This document shows positions 61,970-64,000 of a stretch of 64,000 nucleotides of DNA, in pieces. This DNA is from CAZBSE01 sp964578625 (lineage in GTDB: Bacteria; Actinomycetota; Humimicrobiia; Humimicrobiales; Humimicrobiaceae): the NCBI GenBank assembly GCA_964578625.1, contig CAZODQ010000001.1, forward strand, positions 186,001 to 250,000, in the 5' to 3' direction. The notes beneath the pieces were generated by a model. That model had not been told where the DNA came from and ran no database searches. It saw nothing but the letters and a program-made list of their open reading frames with translations. Position numbers and translations under genes: made by a program. Numbering within the stretch: position 1 is the first letter of the stretch; each line of letters starts with the position of its first letter.

Positions 61970-63814
61970 TTATTTAAATTTTATAGCATTTTTTTTACAA
62001 ATATCCACACAGACCTTACAGCCGGTGCACATCAGCTCATTGATAGAATACTTGTCATTCTTTAATTCAATAGCCGGACACCCAAACTTCAAACAGAGAC
62101 CGCATTTTTCGCACTTTCTTTCATCAATATAAACATCGACTCTAATCTTACCCTTTTCCAGAAGAACACATTTCCTTCTCGCTACAATAACCGAAAGCTG
62201 GTCCTTTTTTAATTCTTCTCTAACCGTTTTCTCAAATATTCTTATTTTATAAGGGTCGATTACTTTTATATTTTTTACTCCGGCTCCCTTTGCAATTTCT
62301 TCTACTTTTACTTCCGTTGTGTCTTCACCCATAAGAGTTTTCCCAACACCCGGATGAACCTGATGGCCTGTCATAGCAGTGATCCTGTTGTCCAAAATTA
62401 TTATTACTCCGCTTCCTTTATTGTACACACTGTCAACCAGCGGAGTCATACCGGAATGAAAGAAAGTTGAATCTCCGATCACTGATACTATTTTCCCTTT
62501 CACCTTTGAATCAGCCTTTTCCATCCCAAGTGCCTGTCCGATTCCAGCACCCATACAGAGACAGCTGTCCAGTGAACTTAAGGGTGGGAGTACAGAAAGA
62601 GTATAACAGCCGATATCTCCCATTACTTTAAGTCTCAATTTTTTTAAAACATAAAATACCGAACGGTGCGGACATCCTGCACATAACACAGGAGGTCTAA
62701 GGGGAATATTATCTACAGGTGTCTTTTTTTTCTCCAGATTGTCCGAAGCGTTTTTACCGGTATCAGCATTAATATCAATTTCTTTATGCCAAGACCTGCT
62801 GATAAGATCCATGCCAAAAAGCTGACTATAAAAATCCTCTAAAATTTTCAGGCTGAGTTCTCCGTATTGGGGAAAATATTCCTTTCCCAAAATTTTAACT
62901 CCAAGATCCATCTGCTGTATCTGTTCCTGAAGGAAAGGTTCCAGCTCTTCAATTAAAATGAGCAGCTTCTTGCCATCTGCAAAATCTCTTATAACTTTAT
63001 AGGGAAGTGGATTTGTAATCCCAAGTTTTAATATAGGGGTGTCAGAAAAAATCTCTTTTGCATACTGAAAACTGATCCCGGATGTAATTATTCCAATACT
63101 GCAGGACTTATTTCTTCCGGCTTTCGGAGCATATAAACGGTTTAAACTGCTTTGCTCTGAAAATTTAATCAGTTCCTCCCATCTTTTGAGTAGGGCTTTA
63201 TGCCTTATCCTTCCAAAAGCCGGTATCATAACATATTTCCGGCAGTCCTTTTCATATTTCTTTCCTGTATGCTCAACCCTCTTACCCAGTGATACTACAG
63301 ATCTTGAATGAGAAATCCTCGTAGTCGTTCTCAGCAGAACGGGAGTATCAAATTTTTCACTGATATCAAATGCTCTTATCACAAAGTCCTTTGCTTCCTG
63401 GCTGTCTGAAGGTTCCAACATAGGTACTTTTGAAAACTTGGAGTAATACCTATTATCCTGTTCATTCTGTGAACTATACATACCAGGATCATCAGCTGAT
63501 ACAATGACCAGCCCTGCATTGACGCCGGTATATGCAAGGGTCATGAAAGGATCCGCAGCAACATTAAGGCCTACATGCTTCATTGCAACCAGTGTCCTTG
63601 CTCCGGCAACACTGGCACCGGAAGCTACTTCCAGAGCAACTTTTTCGTTTATGGACCACTGGCTGTAAATTTCTTTATAATGGGAAATATTCTCAAGAAT
63701 CTCCGTAGAAGGAGTCCCCGGATAAGCAGTTGCTACCCTGACTCCCGCTTCATATGCACCCCGGGCAACCGCTTCATTACCTGTTAAAAGTTTTAAAAGG
63801 CCTCTTTTCTCCAA
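61970..63814 (-). CDS. iorA: Indolepyruvate:ferredoxin oxidoreductase, alpha subunit
   Basis: A 614-residue thiamine-pyrophosphate enzyme. Seen: LLTGNEAVARGAYEAGVRVATAYPGTPSTE at the N terminus; the TPP-binding region GDIGCYTLSVLPPL..MGAGIGQALG..VSVIGDSTFFHSGMTPLVDSVYNK (about 405-470); and two C-terminal ferredoxin clusters, C-x2-C-x2-C-x4-C (CEKCGLCLKFGC) and C-x2-C-x2-C-x3-C (CTGCKVCVDIC). Start TTG at 63814 is preferred because GGTGGAG lies seven bases before it; a GTG at 63826 falls inside that element. It leads the minus-strand aryl-acid operon. The remaining bases to 64000 hold no gene I can support. Confidence 0.95.
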   Translation of the reverse strand: MEKRGLLKLLTGNEAVARGAYEAGVRVATAYPGTPSTEILENISHYKEIYSQWSINEKVALEVASGASVAGARTLVAMKHVGLNVAADPFMTLAYTGVNAGLVIVSADDPGMYSSQNEQDNRYYSKFSKVPMLEPSDSQEAKDFVIRAFDISEKFDTPVLLRTTTRISHSRSVVSLGKRVEHTGKKYEKDCRKYVMIPAFGRIRHKALLKRWEELIKFSEQSSLNRLYAPKAGRNKSCSIGIITSGISFQYAKEIFSDTPILKLGITNPLPYKVIRDFADGKKLLILIEELEPFLQEQIQQMDLGVKILGKEYFPQYGELSLKILEDFYSQLFGMDLISRSWHKEIDINADTGKNASDNLEKKKTPVDNIPLRPPVLCAGCPHRSVFYVLKKLRLKVMGDIGCYTLSVLPPLSSLDSCLCMGAGIGQALGMEKADSKVKGKIVSVIGDSTFFHSGMTPLVDSVYNKGSGVIIILDNRITAMTGHQVHPGVGKTLMGEDTTEVKVEEIAKGAGVKNIKVIDPYKIRIFEKTVREELKKDQLSVIVARRKCVLLEKGKIRVDVYIDERKCEKCGLCLKFGCPAIELKNDKYSINELMCTGCKVCVDICKKNAIKFK

Positions 63815-64000
63815 TAAACTCTCCACCTGATTTATTAATCCTCAACAGAAAATGCTTAGGGTATTAACCTTAAAATCACCTATTTAAATAGAGCTTTAAA
63901 GTCTTTCTCATTTTTAGAACGGGAATTTTTAATTTTTAATATATTACAATAATTCCAGTATACTTTCCACCTTAAAAAATATTTTACCTCTTAATTTTAT

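Noticed and set aside
1..64000. CRISPR arrays, insertion sequences, prophage or rRNA genes
   Set aside because: No regularly spaced repeats, transposase-like frames, phage structural genes or rRNA segments were seen on either strand.

Overview
The window is a gene-dense stretch of a low-GC, apparently anaerobic bacterial chromosome. Nearly everything is ordinary core metabolism in compact operons. The mix is a bacterial cell-envelope set (MurA, LytR-CpsA-Psr protein), a tmk-holB-ricT block, a V-type ATPase, an archaeal-type topoisomerase I, a two-subunit Fe-S fumarase, indolepyruvate:ferredoxin oxidoreductase, and a giant 2-hydroxyacyl-CoA dehydratase activator. This fits an anaerobic Gram-positive-related lineage such as a deep Actinobacteriota or Firmicutes-like group. 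No rRNA or marker is present to place it further. There is no CRISPR array, prophage or recognisable transposase.

Layout: 1-0.66 kb, an RHH/PIN toxin-antitoxin pair. 0.75-1.6 kb, an NAD-binding epimerase-like protein. 1.6-8.1 kb (minus), a surface-polysaccharide and wall block (dCMP deaminase, murA, LCP protein with two Ig-like domains, CapD-like dehydratase, PglC-like sugar transferase). 8.3-10.8 kb (plus), threonylcarbamoyl-AMP synthase, rpiB, glyA. 10.8-19.3 kb (minus), a complete nine-gene V-ATPase operon in the Enterococcus ntpFIKECGABD order, with sodium-ligand residues conserved in the K subunit. 19.3-21.5 kb (minus), sppA and a GNAT-like protein. 21.6-23.8 kb (minus), an AT-rich two-gene cassette described below. 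23.8-33.7 kb (minus), apgM, thrC, hom, lysA, argS, tRNA-Thr(CGU), ricT, holB, tmk. 33.9-38.2 kb, a 1443-residue double activase/dehydratase-like protein. 38.4-42.7 kb, a lipoprotein, the two fumarase subunits facing each other, and topA. 42.9-47.6 kb (plus), nadA-nadB-nadC and a GH1 glycosidase. 47.7-51.5 kb, a terminator, a tiny membrane protein, a patatin-like lipase without a normal start codon, and a TPR lytic transglycosylase. 51.6-56.3 kb (minus), an Rrf2 regulator and metY-cysK-metX-metW. 56.3-63.8 kb (minus), iorA-iorB-ACT-(35-aa symporter accessory)-SSS symporter-two phenylacetate-CoA ligases.

The most novel-looking element is the 21.8-23.8 kb cassette. It pairs a LexA-type DNA-binding domain fused to an unrecognised C-terminal region (no LexA protease domain) with a stand-alone proteasome-fold (Ntn hydrolase-like) protein. 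The two reading frames overlap by 17 nt. The cassette has a perfect-consensus promoter whose 16-bp spacer is filled by a perfect inverted repeat. In the Ntn-like protein, Ser2 falls at the proteasome Thr1 position and would become N-terminal once Met is removed. The arrangement suggests a self-regulated response module in which repressor and protease are separate proteins. That function is inference.

Metabolic logic: hom-thrC-apgM without a classical thrB suggests that the ApgM-like protein may be the homoserine kinase. metX/metY/cysK supply methionine and cysteine by sulfhydrylation. IorAB plus two aryl-acid CoA ligases and a symporter suggest arylpyruvate/aryl-acid metabolism. Many starts are GTG or TTG, and several were re-chosen here from Shine-Dalgarno spacing.
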